From Phycisphaerales bacterium (GTDB lineage Bacteria; Planctomycetota; Phycisphaerae; Phycisphaerales; SM1A02): DNA of 64,000 nt. The notes beneath the pieces are model-generated. The model did no database searches. It saw only the letters and a program-made list of their open reading frames with translations, and was not told the origin of the DNA. A program made the position numbers and the translations under genes. Below are positions 8,169-16,754 of this stretch, piece by piece. Each line of letters begins with the position of its first letter. Positions within the stretch are counted from its first letter, which is position 1. The DNA lies in the NCBI GenBank assembly GCA_029242715.1, contig JAQWTL010000041.1, positions 1 through 64,000 of the forward strand, in the 5' to 3' direction.

Positions 8169-9812
8169 GTGCCCAGGGCTCCACGGTTCCTGGCAAGTGT
8201 CATTGCATCACTGCATCATGACCTCCGCTTCGCACCTGCCAAATCCAGGCAGCGGCAGATGGATGCGGCAGAAGATCTCTTCAATGAGATCAAGCCAGAC
8301 CAGCTCTATCCGATGGAGTTCGTTGTCTACCGGGTGACCGGTTTCCGCCCAGACTCAGGCACATTCGATGCGACTGTCGTTGGCCAGGCTTTGATCCGGG
8401 ACCTGGGTGCTTTCATCCAGGCGCTTAGTGCAGATCTTGAACTCTCCATGGATCAACCTCGTGGCAGGGCTGTTTCATTGGATGAATTGGCACGAAAGCT
8501 GGAGGTTGATCGCAGGACCATTCAACGTAGACGAGGTGATGGTCTGGTGTTGCACTGGGTTCAAGATTCCAGTGGCGTTCCATTTCTTGGTTGTTATCCC
8601 GATGCGCTTGATCGGTACCTCGAGAAACTGGGCGGGTCGTTGAGACGAAACCGCCCCTGGAAAAGGATGACCAGCGATGAACGGCAGTCCATCATCGATC
8701 GCGCGGATGAGATCCATGTGGCAGAAGGATGCACGCTCGACTCAACGGCAGCTCGTATTGCCGTTGAAACATGTCGCGCACGTTCAACGATCAGGCAGGT
8801 TCTGAAACGACATGATCAAACGGCGGAGCATCCCATCTTCGGTGAACATGGGGCACTGAATTCTCGGGATGTTGATCTCTGCAACCGGGCACGTCAGATG
8901 GGTATTTCTCTGGCCAGTTGTGCCACCCGGTTTGGCAAGAGCGTGCCGGCCATTCACAGGGCCATGCTTCGCCAGCGAGTATCACGTCTCAAATCAATTC
9001 CACTTCGATGGAGTCATATGCAGACATTTGATCGATCTGATGTGGATGAGGTTCTGCTTGGGATACAGGAAGTTCACCAAGGGCTGCCTGGTCCGGATGG
9101 CATCATTGATCTGGCCAATCCACAAAATGACGAAGGTGCTGAAGGGCGAGACCGGCTCGTTGCAGCAGCTCATTGGCTGATTGCCAGGGCAGTAAAGGCG
9201 CTGGAGGCACTCCCGGGGCAACCTCGAAATGCTGATGTGGATGTAATCGAAAGGGATCTGATCTGGGCGGGTCGACTTCGAGCAGCTCTGGTCAGGCAAG
9301 GGCTGCCAGCCTCACTTCATGCCTGCGAGCACTGGCTTGGCAGACCCGTTCAAGCTTTGCCAAGGGAACCCGCCTTGAGCCTGTTGCTTGATGCGATGCA
9401 AGTGACCTCGTCTGTCGTGTCGGCCATGGATCCGGGGCGTTCAAATCGATTGGAGTCGCGTTGCACGGCTGCCATGGACAGGGAATTGTCGGCACGTGAT
9501 CCAGTTTCAAGGACACGCGCGGCGGCTCGACATGACACGGGTGATCTGTGCATGCCCTGGCCACTGAAGGCCCTGGTTGCATGGCCCTGGTTGGAACCCG
9601 ACCCCCGCTGGCTTATGAAGTACACGTCATTGGAAACATCGGACAGAGAACTGGTCGTCAAGCGATGGGGGCTTCTTGGGTACCGTCCTCATGGCACTGG
9701 TGAATTGGCTTCAGCCCACGGGAGAACACCCAGCAGCATGCAAAGACGCTTGCACAACCTCGAAGTGCAGCTGCGCATGAACAGCACATCGCTGGAAACA
9801 GAGGGTCTGTAG
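8169..9812 (+). CDS. Multi-HTH protein with sigma region 4-like C-terminus
   Basis: Putative DNA-binding regulator of 547 residues, not a family I can name. Possible helix-turn-helix units are VSLDELARKLEVDRRTIQRR (~104-123), a segment around CRARSTIRQVLKRHD (~205-218), and a segment around LASCATRFGKSVPAIHRAML (~247-266). The last 55 residues (DRELVVKRWGLLGYRPH, then GELASAHGRTPSSMQRRLHN) resemble sigma-70 region 4, where a similar RYGL element precedes the -35 recognition helix. No region 2 (core or -10 binding) is evident, so it is not a standard sigma factor. GTG 8169 starts one base after the mqnA stop; there is no in-frame ATG until about residue 31. Role unknown; transcription regulation is an inference. 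Confidence 0.6.
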   Translation: MPRAPRFLASVIASLHHDLRFAPAKSRQRQMDAAEDLFNEIKPDQLYPMEFVVYRVTGFRPDSGTFDATVVGQALIRDLGAFIQALSADLELSMDQPRGRAVSLDELARKLEVDRRTIQRRRGDGLVLHWVQDSSGVPFLGCYPDALDRYLEKLGGSLRRNRPWKRMTSDERQSIIDRADEIHVAEGCTLDSTAARIAVETCRARSTIRQVLKRHDQTAEHPIFGEHGALNSRDVDLCNRARQMGISLASCATRFGKSVPAIHRAMLRQRVSRLKSIPLRWSHMQTFDRSDVDEVLLGIQEVHQGLPGPDGIIDLANPQNDEGAEGRDRLVAAAHWLIARAVKALEALPGQPRNADVDVIERDLIWAGRLRAALVRQGLPASLHACEHWLGRPVQALPREPALSLLLDAMQVTSSVVSAMDPGRSNRLESRCTAAMDRELSARDPVSRTRAAARHDTGDLCMPWPLKALVAWPWLEPDPRWLMKYTSLETSDRELVVKRWGLLGYRPHGTGELASAHGRTPSSMQRRLHNLEVQLRMNSTSLETEGL

Positions 9813-9829
9813 CAGGGGCGTTGTATTGA

Positions 9830-10396
9830 CTACCGCTTGGAGAACTGGAACCGCTTGCGTGCACCGGGCTGACCGGGCTTCTTGCGTTCCACGCGTCGTG
9901 GATCCCGGGTGAGGAAACCATGGTCGCGAAGAATGGGTTCCAGTGAACCATCGTAGTTCAGAAGGGCACGGCCCAAGCCGAGAAGGATGGCACCGGACTG
10001 ACCGGTATAACCGCCGCCTCGCACATTGACCTGAATTTCGACCTGGCCAGTTGTACGAGTGGTTTCCAGAACGTTCATGAGGTCCTGGTGGTCTCGTTCT
10101 TCAGTGAAGAAGGTGGTCATGGGTCGCTTGTTGACCATGAATGTACCGTCGCCGGGACGGATACGAACACGGGCGACAGAGGCCTTTCGCCGACCGGTTC
10201 CCCAGAACCAACCACCTGAGGTAGCACTCTTGGAAGGAGTCTTGATCGCCGCTGGGACCAGGGGATCTGCAGAACTCGACTCTGGTGCGGTTGACTCAGG
10301 AGCAGCGTCAACTGGGGCCGGCGCCGAATCAGGTGCTGCGGGGGCCTCGGCAGTTGGATCACTTGGTGCTGGTGTGTCGTGTTCTTCGTTGGTCAT
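9830..10396 (-). CDS. rpsI: 30S ribosomal protein S9 with acidic N-terminal extension
   Basis: Small-subunit ribosomal protein S9. The core begins near residue 65 with FWGTGRRKASVARVRIRPG and ends in the basic tail RRVERKKPGQPGARKRFQFSKR-like sequence that contacts P-site tRNA. The core has normal length. The first ~60 residues are an extra segment rich in Ala, Pro, Glu and Ser with no family match; it is low-complexity and acidic. Start ATG 10396 is the only good one before the extension; an internal start near the core would need a non-ATG codon. Lies 37 bases downstream of rplM, the usual L13-S9 pair. Confidence 0.94.
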   Translation of the reverse strand: MTNEEHDTPAPSDPTAEAPAAPDSAPAPVDAAPESTAPESSSADPLVPAAIKTPSKSATSGGWFWGTGRRKASVARVRIRPGDGTFMVNKRPMTTFFTEERDHQDLMNVLETTRTTGQVEIQVNVRGGGYTGQSGAILLGLGRALLNYDGSLEPILRDHGFLTRDPRRVERKKPGQPGARKRFQFSKR

Positions 10397-10433
10397 GCTT
10401 GTGACTTCACTCGTTCATGTAGGCGAACAGGTT

Positions 10434-10874
10434 TCAGGCGTTGAGTGGTTCCAGATTGGAACCATGTGGATGCTCGCTGCCACGATAGACCTTCAACTTC
10501 TTGATCATGGCACGACCCATGCGGGTCTTGGGGAGCATTCGTCGTACGGCGGTTTCGATGACACGCTCGGGATGCTTCTCAAGCTCATCGCCCAGGGTTC
10601 GTGTCTTCAATCCACCGGGATAACCGGAGTAACGCATGATCATTCGTTGTTCAGGCTTGCGGCCGGTGACAACGATGCGATCAGCATTGGTGACCACGAC
10701 GAAATCGCCGGTGTCGACATGCGGTGTGTACTCGGGGCGATGCTTGCCCATGAGAACAGTTGCGATCTGAACGGCCATGCGGCCAAGGATCTGGCCATCA
10801 GCATCGATGTGTCGCCAGCTTCTTGGGATGTCGCCATTCTTGGCAAAGGTGGTCTGACGAGGCATTGGACCCAC
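10434..10874 (-). CDS. rplM: 50S ribosomal protein L13
   Basis: Large-subunit protein L13, 146 residues, the normal size. Landmarks: [54 protein letters not shown], the [18 protein letters not shown] block, and the C-terminal [11 protein letters not shown]. It is the first gene of the L13-S9 pair on the minus strand. The 175 bases upstream separate it from the divergent CPBP protease gene and should hold both promoters; I see no clear -35/-10 pair there. Confidence 0.97.
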   Translation of the reverse strand: MGPMPRQTTFAKNGDIPRSWRHIDADGQILGRMAVQIATVLMGKHRPEYTPHVDTGDFVVVTNADRIVVTGRKPEQRMIMRYSGYPGGLKTRTLGDELEKHPERVIETAVRRMLPKTRMGRAMIKKLKVYRGSEHPHGSNLEPLNA

Positions 10875-11050
10875 GGCCGTAACGGCCGTCCTTGTGTTGC
10901 AAGAACCTGTTAGCAGGCCCTTGGTGACGTACTGACGAACAGAACGACCCCGCCCTGGGGCCGTCTACCGAATCCACGAGGATACCGCTCACGGCCTCAA
11001 TGTCAAGGTCCACGGGGTCATGGGCGTGGTTCGCATAAGATGCCGGCCAC

Positions 11051-12526
11051 ATGACTATAGAGCCCCAGAATTTCGAAGGAGGGCCCCAATTGCCTTGTTA
11101 TGGGGCCTTTGGGAGGAGGCTTCTGCCATGGGTGGCGTGGGGCCTGGTCATCCTTGTACTCATCCTGCGAGGCGTTCTGCCAGCTGTGAGTACTTCTGAG
11201 CCTTCTGAGGCCCAGGAGGCCCAGGAGTCTGCTCTGGTGGACGTGGTCATGAAGCTGCAGGGCCGGATGATGCTGGCCGTCAAGCAGCTCTCTGAAATGC
11301 AGAAGACTCCGATGCCCCAGGATGAAATTCTCGCATTGGAGATGGGGTCTGTAGAGCAAAGGCAGCAAGTCGCTGTTCTGGCCGGTGTTCTCTTTGGCGC
11401 TCAGGGAGCCAGTGATTCCTTGCAACGACTTCAAGAAGCAGTTGCTGAAGCGGATCATTCATTGACTCAGGAGCAGGAGAAGACCAACGCGGCCATTAAA
11501 GAGGCCTTCAGTGAACTGAAGAGTGTTGATGAGAAGGACGATGAGCCAGCTGCATCAACCTTGTCGGACACTCAGCGTGAGCTTCTATTGAAGCAGTTGG
11601 GTTGGTTTGGCGAATTGGCCATTGCTCGAACTCAGCCTGGTGAACAGGCTACATGGTCTGCATTCCAGCAAAAAGCCATGACTCTGCTCATCATATTGAT
11701 GGGTGCATTCGTTGGAATAGCAATCCTAGGCCTGCTTGGGATGGCGGGTCTGCTGGTTGGATTGATCTTGTCAATTCGAGGACGGTTAAGCAGTCTGAAA
11801 GCGAGCGGAGCACCAGGTCTATTCATCGAGACCTTCGCCGTGTGGTTGGTTTCTTTTCTTGTTCTCAGCGAGGTCATTGGGCTGTTGGGCCTGGGGCTGG
11901 GTGGCTCCATCATCGTGTTCTTCCTGAGCCTGGTTGCCCTGGCTTGGCTGCCGTTTCGTGGAATGCCGTTCTCAACAGCACGTTCGGAGATCGGTTTGAC
12001 CATGGGACGTGGTCTTTTTCGTGAGGTTGGTTCAGGCGTCGCCGGGTTCGTGATGATGATTCCCATTCTGCTGGTTGGCGTCATATTCACCGTGTTTCTT
12101 GTGAAGCTCTCGCAGCTGTTCAACTCACCTAGCGAGGTTTTTCACTCTGATGCTGGGGCGGCTCATCCAATCTTCAGCATGTTTGAGCAGGCATCCACAA
12201 TCCAATTGGTAGTCGTATTCGTGGTCGCATCCATCGCCGCACCGATCGTCGAAGAAATTGTCTTCCGAGGGTTGCTCTACAGGCATTTGCGTGACAGCAG
12301 CCGTGGCGTTCGTACCTGGCTGAGCATTGCCTTTGCGGCCTTGTTGTCAGGTTTCGTCTTTGCGGCCATCCACCCACAGGGTTGGGTGGCTATTCCAGCC
12401 CTTGGTTCCATTGGTGTGGCCCTGGCACTTGCCAGGGAATGGCGATCCAGCCTGATCGCACCGATAGTCATGCATGGCATCCAGAACGGGCTGGTGTTGA
12501 CCTTCGTACTGTTCCTGATCGATTAG
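11051..12526 (+). CDS. CPBP-family intramembrane metalloprotease
   Basis: Integral membrane protein of 491 residues. One membrane segment near the N-terminus (LLPWVAWGLVILVLILRGVL) is followed by ~150 residues of soluble, helix-rich, Glu/Gln-rich sequence (possible coiled coil), then about eight membrane segments. The CPBP (CAAX protease/bacteriocin-processing) signature is complete near the end: EEIVFRG (motif 1), FAAIHP (motif 2) and HGIQNG (motif 3), which supply the glutamates and histidines of the active site. Substrate is unknown; family members process prenylated proteins or peptides or act in stress and secretion. The soluble N-terminal domain is larger than usual. Convergent with mrp. 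Confidence 0.85.
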   Translation: MTIEPQNFEGGPQLPCYGAFGRRLLPWVAWGLVILVLILRGVLPAVSTSEPSEAQEAQESALVDVVMKLQGRMMLAVKQLSEMQKTPMPQDEILALEMGSVEQRQQVAVLAGVLFGAQGASDSLQRLQEAVAEADHSLTQEQEKTNAAIKEAFSELKSVDEKDDEPAASTLSDTQRELLLKQLGWFGELAIARTQPGEQATWSAFQQKAMTLLIILMGAFVGIAILGLLGMAGLLVGLILSIRGRLSSLKASGAPGLFIETFAVWLVSFLVLSEVIGLLGLGLGGSIIVFFLSLVALAWLPFRGMPFSTARSEIGLTMGRGLFREVGSGVAGFVMMIPILLVGVIFTVFLVKLSQLFNSPSEVFHSDAGAAHPIFSMFEQASTIQLVVVFVVASIAAPIVEEIVFRGLLYRHLRDSSRGVRTWLSIAFAALLSGFVFAAIHPQGWVAIPALGSIGVALALAREWRSSLIAPIVMHGIQNGLVLTFVLFLID

Positions 12527-12533
12527 TGGGACG

Positions 12534-13616
12534 TCAACGAACCGAGATGGTCGGCTGGACCATTTTGCCTGACATCGAGGCAATGGAGACCTGCTGTGCA
12601 AGCGATTCGCAGAGGCCTTCAAGCCTAGATGTGATCATCTCGTCGATTTCGTAGTTTGCGGCAGGTGTTCCTTCATCGGCATGGACCCGCATCTTCATGT
12701 GCATCGGGATCGCGCCGAGGAATGGCAGATTCATTCCTGCGGCCATGGCTTCAGCGCCACCACGGCCGAAGATGTCGTACTCCCGACCATCATCACCGAT
12801 GAACCAACTCATGTTTTCGACTACGCCAAGGATGCCGACATCCAATTGTTGGAACATCCTGACAGCACGCCTGGCATCATCTTGTGCCACACGTTGCGGG
12901 GTGCAGACGATGACGGATCCGGTAATTGGCAACTGCTGCGCCAGAGAGAGTGGAACATCACCAGTACCTGGTGGGAGATCAACCAGGAGATAGTCGAGTT
13001 CGCCCCACGTGGTCTGCATGAGCAATTGAGAGAAGGCCTTGTGGGCCATGGGGCCACGCCAGATCATCGGTTTCTCTGGATCAACAAGCCGTGCAATCGT
13101 CATGGCCTTGATACCAGCAACCTCAAAGGGATCGAGCATGTTGCCTCTTGCAGTGGGGGTGCTTTCACCCAGACCGAGCATCGTCTCCAGTGACGGACCA
13201 TAGATGTCACCATCCAGCAGTCCGACACGAGCGCCCAGCCGAGCCAGGCCCACAGCAAGATTCACAGCGACCGAAGACTTTCCAACGCCACCTTTGCCAG
13301 CTCCGACGGCGATGACGTTTCGTACACCTGCCAATGGCGTGTTTTCACTACCTCGAACAGATGCAGAGAATTCGACTTCCACAGTCGGCTCATCTGCCTG
13401 GACTGAGGTGGCCTGTTGCTTCACGGCGTTCACGATGTCATCCCGGATCCGGTCCTTCATGGGACAGGCTGGGGTGGTCAATTCCACATGAATCTGGACC
13501 ACGCCCTCATTGCAGGAGGTCTCCTTGACCATTCCAAGAGTGACCAGATCCCGTCCAAGATCCGGATCCTGGACGGTACTGAGGGCTTTCATGACGTGTT
13601 CGTTCGTGAGGGCCAT
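12534..13616 (-). CDS. mrp: Mrp/ApbC-family iron-sulfur carrier ATPase
   Basis: P-loop ATPase of the Mrp/NBP35 group, which binds and delivers Fe-S clusters. Start ATG 13616 (MALTNEHVMKALSTVQDPDLG) opens the MIP18/DUF59 domain; an in-frame ATG at 13670 would add 18 unrelated residues. Domain order: MIP18-like (1-90), then the MinD-like ATPase with the deviant Walker A GKGGVGKSSVAVNLA (~115-129), WRGPMAHKAF, DLPPGTGDVPLSL and VVENMSWF. The CxxC pair that many Mrp proteins carry just after ENMS is absent here (GDDGREYDIFG), as in some alphaproteobacterial homologues. 360 residues. Convergent with the protease gene, with 7 bases between the stops. Confidence 0.9.
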   Translation of the reverse strand: MALTNEHVMKALSTVQDPDLGRDLVTLGMVKETSCNEGVVQIHVELTTPACPMKDRIRDDIVNAVKQQATSVQADEPTVEVEFSASVRGSENTPLAGVRNVIAVGAGKGGVGKSSVAVNLAVGLARLGARVGLLDGDIYGPSLETMLGLGESTPTARGNMLDPFEVAGIKAMTIARLVDPEKPMIWRGPMAHKAFSQLLMQTTWGELDYLLVDLPPGTGDVPLSLAQQLPITGSVIVCTPQRVAQDDARRAVRMFQQLDVGILGVVENMSWFIGDDGREYDIFGRGGAEAMAAGMNLPFLGAIPMHMKMRVHADEGTPAANYEIDEMITSRLEGLCESLAQQVSIASMSGKMVQPTISVR

Positions 13617-13723
13617 GCTGGGGTCTCTAAAAGGGAAGGGGCAAACTGTTGGGGATGATCCAAGGACCAAGATCGTAGGATGAATAGAGTTCGAGGTCGA
13701 CCTGATGCAACAGGAGTTTCGTC

Positions 13724-14755
13724 ATGATCTGGATGCTGCTGCCACTAGCCATGTTTTCTGCAGGTTTCATTTCCGAAGAGTCACCGACATATGACCCGAC
13801 GGATCCGTCACAGGTAGCAGAAGCAGAGGATGAAGATCCCGGGCTGGCCGGCCCTGCCGTTGAAGAGGAAACCCTGGATCCTGGTGGAGGCCGACGTGGT
13901 GAAATGATGGCCGAGGGCATGGGGAACTTGTCCATCGAGGGTGTTCTGGAAGCTCGATGTGGACAGTGTCACGGGCCACGCAAACAGAAGGCCGGTGTTC
14001 AGGTTGTTCCGATTGAATCCATGTTCACTGGGCCACGTCAGGATTGGGTTGTCATTCCCGGTCAACCTTCCCAGAGCAGTCTTGTGGAACGCATCGTGTT
14101 GCCTGCGGGTCATGATGATGTGATGCCACCGGAAGGCGCGCCCTTGACCAAGGACCAGATTCAGAAGATTCAGGATTGGGTCAGCAATGGGGCAGATGCC
14201 AAGGCGGCCCGTGAGGGTGCGGGGATATCCATGAACCAAGGCCAGCGTGGACAGCGCAATCGCCAAGTACGTCCTCGTGCCTGGATGGAGGCCTACATGG
14301 CATTGGATCTCACACCGGAGCAGCGATCATCTGCTCTTGATACCGGCAGGAAGCTCCAGCGTGAAACGCGTGCATTTCAGGAACAATGGGGTGGTGAAAT
14401 GCAGAAACTGCAGAAGCAGCTCAATCAATCGGGGCGTGATCAAACCGATGAAAGTATCAAGCTTCGCAAGGAACTCCAGGAGATCAAGGCCAAGCAGCCT
14501 GATGTCACCTCAATTCAAGAATCCTTATGGAATGCTCTTGATAGCAAGCAGCAGTTGAAAATGAGGGATGCACTGGAGAAGCTCAAGCAAGATCGTCGAG
14601 GCAGTCGGATGAATCGCCCCCGAGGTGCCGGCAAGCAACAACCGGGTGCCAATCGTCCCATGGACGAAGAAACACGCAGGCGACTTCGATTTCTACTTGA
14701 TGAGCGTAGAAAAACCGGGCAAGAGGAATCCAGCACCGACTCGGACAGCGATTGA
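13724..14755 (+). CDS. Secreted c-type cytochrome-domain protein (planctomycete type)
   Basis: Exported haem protein of 343 residues. An N-terminal hydrophobic segment (MIWMLLPLAMFSAGF) is followed by an acidic linker. The haem motif CGQCHG sits at residues 79-84 (C79, C82, H83), and the probable axial Met is M134 in DDVMPPEGAPLT; this layout matches the PSCyt1-type domain common in planctomycetes. The second half (190-343) is a charged, helix-rich region with LTPEQRSSALDTGRKL and repeated Gln/Lys/Glu, probably coiled coil, with no known domain. The electron partner is unknown. About 50 bases separate it from the divergent mrp promoter region. Confidence 0.8.
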   Translation: MIWMLLPLAMFSAGFISEESPTYDPTDPSQVAEAEDEDPGLAGPAVEEETLDPGGGRRGEMMAEGMGNLSIEGVLEARCGQCHGPRKQKAGVQVVPIESMFTGPRQDWVVIPGQPSQSSLVERIVLPAGHDDVMPPEGAPLTKDQIQKIQDWVSNGADAKAAREGAGISMNQGQRGQRNRQVRPRAWMEAYMALDLTPEQRSSALDTGRKLQRETRAFQEQWGGEMQKLQKQLNQSGRDQTDESIKLRKELQEIKAKQPDVTSIQESLWNALDSKQQLKMRDALEKLKQDRRGSRMNRPRGAGKQQPGANRPMDEETRRRLRFLLDERRKTGQEESSTDSDSD

Positions 14756-14873
14756 AGACATTCGATCAGGGTTGAAGGTCACCAGCAGATTGCCAGCCAT
14801 TGCAGGCCGCAGCGAGTTCCTCTATGCTCACCCTTTCGCCCAATTTCAGGGCATAGAGAAGGGAAGACCCCCT

Positions 14874-16064
14874 GTGACGCAATCAACGCTCATTACACCC
14901 AATGGTGGCACACTGAAGGACTGCATGGTCCCTGCAGGGGATGCCAAGGCCCTCCAGGATGCTGCTGGCTCCATGCCCTCGATCACGCTTTCGGCCAAGC
15001 AAGCCTGCGATCTCGAGATGATCGCCATGGGTGCCTTCAGTCCACTCGACGGATTCGTTGGTCCAGAGGACTTCGAGTCCATCTGCCGCAACATGCGGAT
15101 GACTGATGGAACTGTCTGGCCAATTCCAATCACCTTGGCTGTTGATGATGCCACGAAAGGCACGCTTTCAGAGGGCAAGCAGGCTGCGCTGAAGCATCCT
15201 GATGGCACTCTTCTGGCAGTCATTGACGTCACGTCGATCTACGCTCATGACAAGAAGCTTGAGATCCCGAACGTCTTCCGCACTGAAGACAGTTCGCACC
15301 CGGGCGTGCAGGCTGTTGCCGAAGAAGGCGACTGGCTCATCGGCGGTCCTATTCATGTTCTTACGACTGAACCTGCTTCTGGTGATGCAGAACGATTCGA
15401 GAACTATCGACTGACTCCAGCACAGACACGCGCTGCATTCGCAGAGCGTGGCTGGTCTCGCGTCGCAGCTTTCCAGACTCGAAACCCGATTCACCGTGCC
15501 CACGAGTACCTGTGCAAATGTGCCCAGGAAATCTGTGACGGCCTTCTGATTCATCCACTCGTTGGTGAGACGAAGCCCGGTGATATTCCTGCAGATGTCC
15601 GCATGAAGTGCTACGAGACCATCATCGAGAACTACTTCGTAGCAGATCGAACCATGTTGACCGTGATGCCCGGTGCCATGCGGTATGCCGGCCCACGCGA
15701 AGCAATTCTGCACGCCTTGATTCGACAGAACTACGGTGCCACACACTTCATTGTCGGACGTGACCATGCTGGTGTTGGCGATTACTACGGCACCTATGAC
15801 GCACAGTTGATCTTCAATGAGTTCAACCGCGACGAGATCGCAGTTGAGCCACTCCGATTCGAGCATGCAGCCTGGAGCAATCGTGCCCAGGGCATGGTTT
15901 CCGCCAAGACCTTCCCGAAGCTTGAGGGAGATCAGATTTTCCTCAGCGGTACGAAGGTCCGCGAGATGCTTGGTCGTGGCGAACGACCACCAGGAGAATT
16001 CAGCCGCCCAGAGGTGGCCGATGTTCTCATTGATTGGGCTGTCAGCGCAGCTGCACCAGCCTGA
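14874..16064 (+). CDS. sat: Sulfate adenylyltransferase (ATP sulfurylase)
   Basis: Makes APS from sulfate and ATP. Homohexameric/homodimeric Sat type, 396 residues from the GTG at 14874 (VTQSTLITPNGGTLKD), which follows AGAAGGGA. An earlier in-frame ATG at 14625 lies inside the upstream gene and is unlikely. Active-site motifs: QTRNPIHRAHEYL (QxRNxxHxxH) and GRDHAGVGDYYGTYDAQ, plus the GAMRYAGPREAILHA strand. Followed 63 bases later by cysC, so the pair supplies PAPS. No reductase genes (cysH, aprAB) are adjacent, and several sulfotransferase genes lie within 15 kb, so sulfation rather than sulfite production is a plausible main use. Confidence 0.95.
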   Translation: MTQSTLITPNGGTLKDCMVPAGDAKALQDAAGSMPSITLSAKQACDLEMIAMGAFSPLDGFVGPEDFESICRNMRMTDGTVWPIPITLAVDDATKGTLSEGKQAALKHPDGTLLAVIDVTSIYAHDKKLEIPNVFRTEDSSHPGVQAVAEEGDWLIGGPIHVLTTEPASGDAERFENYRLTPAQTRAAFAERGWSRVAAFQTRNPIHRAHEYLCKCAQEICDGLLIHPLVGETKPGDIPADVRMKCYETIIENYFVADRTMLTVMPGAMRYAGPREAILHALIRQNYGATHFIVGRDHAGVGDYYGTYDAQLIFNEFNRDEIAVEPLRFEHAAWSNRAQGMVSAKTFPKLEGDQIFLSGTKVREMLGRGERPPGEFSRPEVADVLIDWAVSAAAPA

Positions 16065-16127
16065 GTATCCAAACTTCATCCACGAACGATTTCAACGACA
16101 TGCAATTGAAACAGGAAGTAGAGCGAC

Positions 16128-16745
16128 ATGGCTGAGCAGGTAGGAACTAATCTCACTTGGCATGATGGCAACGTGACCCGTGAAGAGCGTCAGAGGTGCC
16201 TCCAGCAGAAAGGTGCGACACTCTGGTTCACCGGTCTGTCGGCATCCGGCAAGAGCACAATTGCTGTTGCTCTGGAGCAGGTACTTGTGCAGCGTGGCCA
16301 CCCCTCTTACCGGCTCGATGGCGACAATGTTCGCATGGGTCTCAACAAGAACCTGGGCTTCTCAGCCGAGGACCGCACTGAGAACATTCGCCGGATTGGC
16401 GAAGTCTGCAAGCTCTTTGCCGATTCAGGCATGCTCACGCTTTCCAGTTTCATCAGCCCATACGTCGCTGATCGGGACGCCGTTCGGGAACTGCACAAGG
16501 AAGACGGCATCGATTTCATCGAGGTCTATGTAGAAGTTCCACTGGAAGTCGCTGAAGAGCGTGATCCCAAGGGGCTCTACAAGAAGGCACGTGCTGGAGA
16601 AATCAAGGGCTTCACCGGGATCGATGATCCCTATGAGGCACCTGCAAATGCAGAGATCGTTCTGCCGACCCATGAGCTTTCGGTCGAGCAGTCGGTGCTG
16701 CGTCTCCTTGATGCACTGGAACAACGCGGTCTGCTGAGCAGCTGA
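16128..16745 (+). CDS. cysC: Adenylylsulfate kinase
   Basis: Phosphorylates APS to PAPS, the sulfate donor of sulfotransferases. 205 residues, the normal size for a stand-alone enzyme. Motifs: Walker [12 protein letters not shown] (~36-46), [34 protein letters not shown], the phosphoserine-type segment SSFISPY, and [23 protein letters not shown]. Start ATG 16128 follows GTAGAGCGAC, a weak Shine-Dalgarno. Downstream of sat and convergent with the prepilin-like gene. Confidence 0.95.
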   Translation: MAEQVGTNLTWHDGNVTREERQRCLQQKGATLWFTGLSASGKSTIAVALEQVLVQRGHPSYRLDGDNVRMGLNKNLGFSAEDRTENIRRIGEVCKLFADSGMLTLSSFISPYVADRDAVRELHKEDGIDFIEVYVEVPLEVAEERDPKGLYKKARAGEIKGFTGIDDPYEAPANAEIVLPTHELSVEQSVLRLLDALEQRGLLSS

Positions 16746-16754
16746 TCCTCGTTT

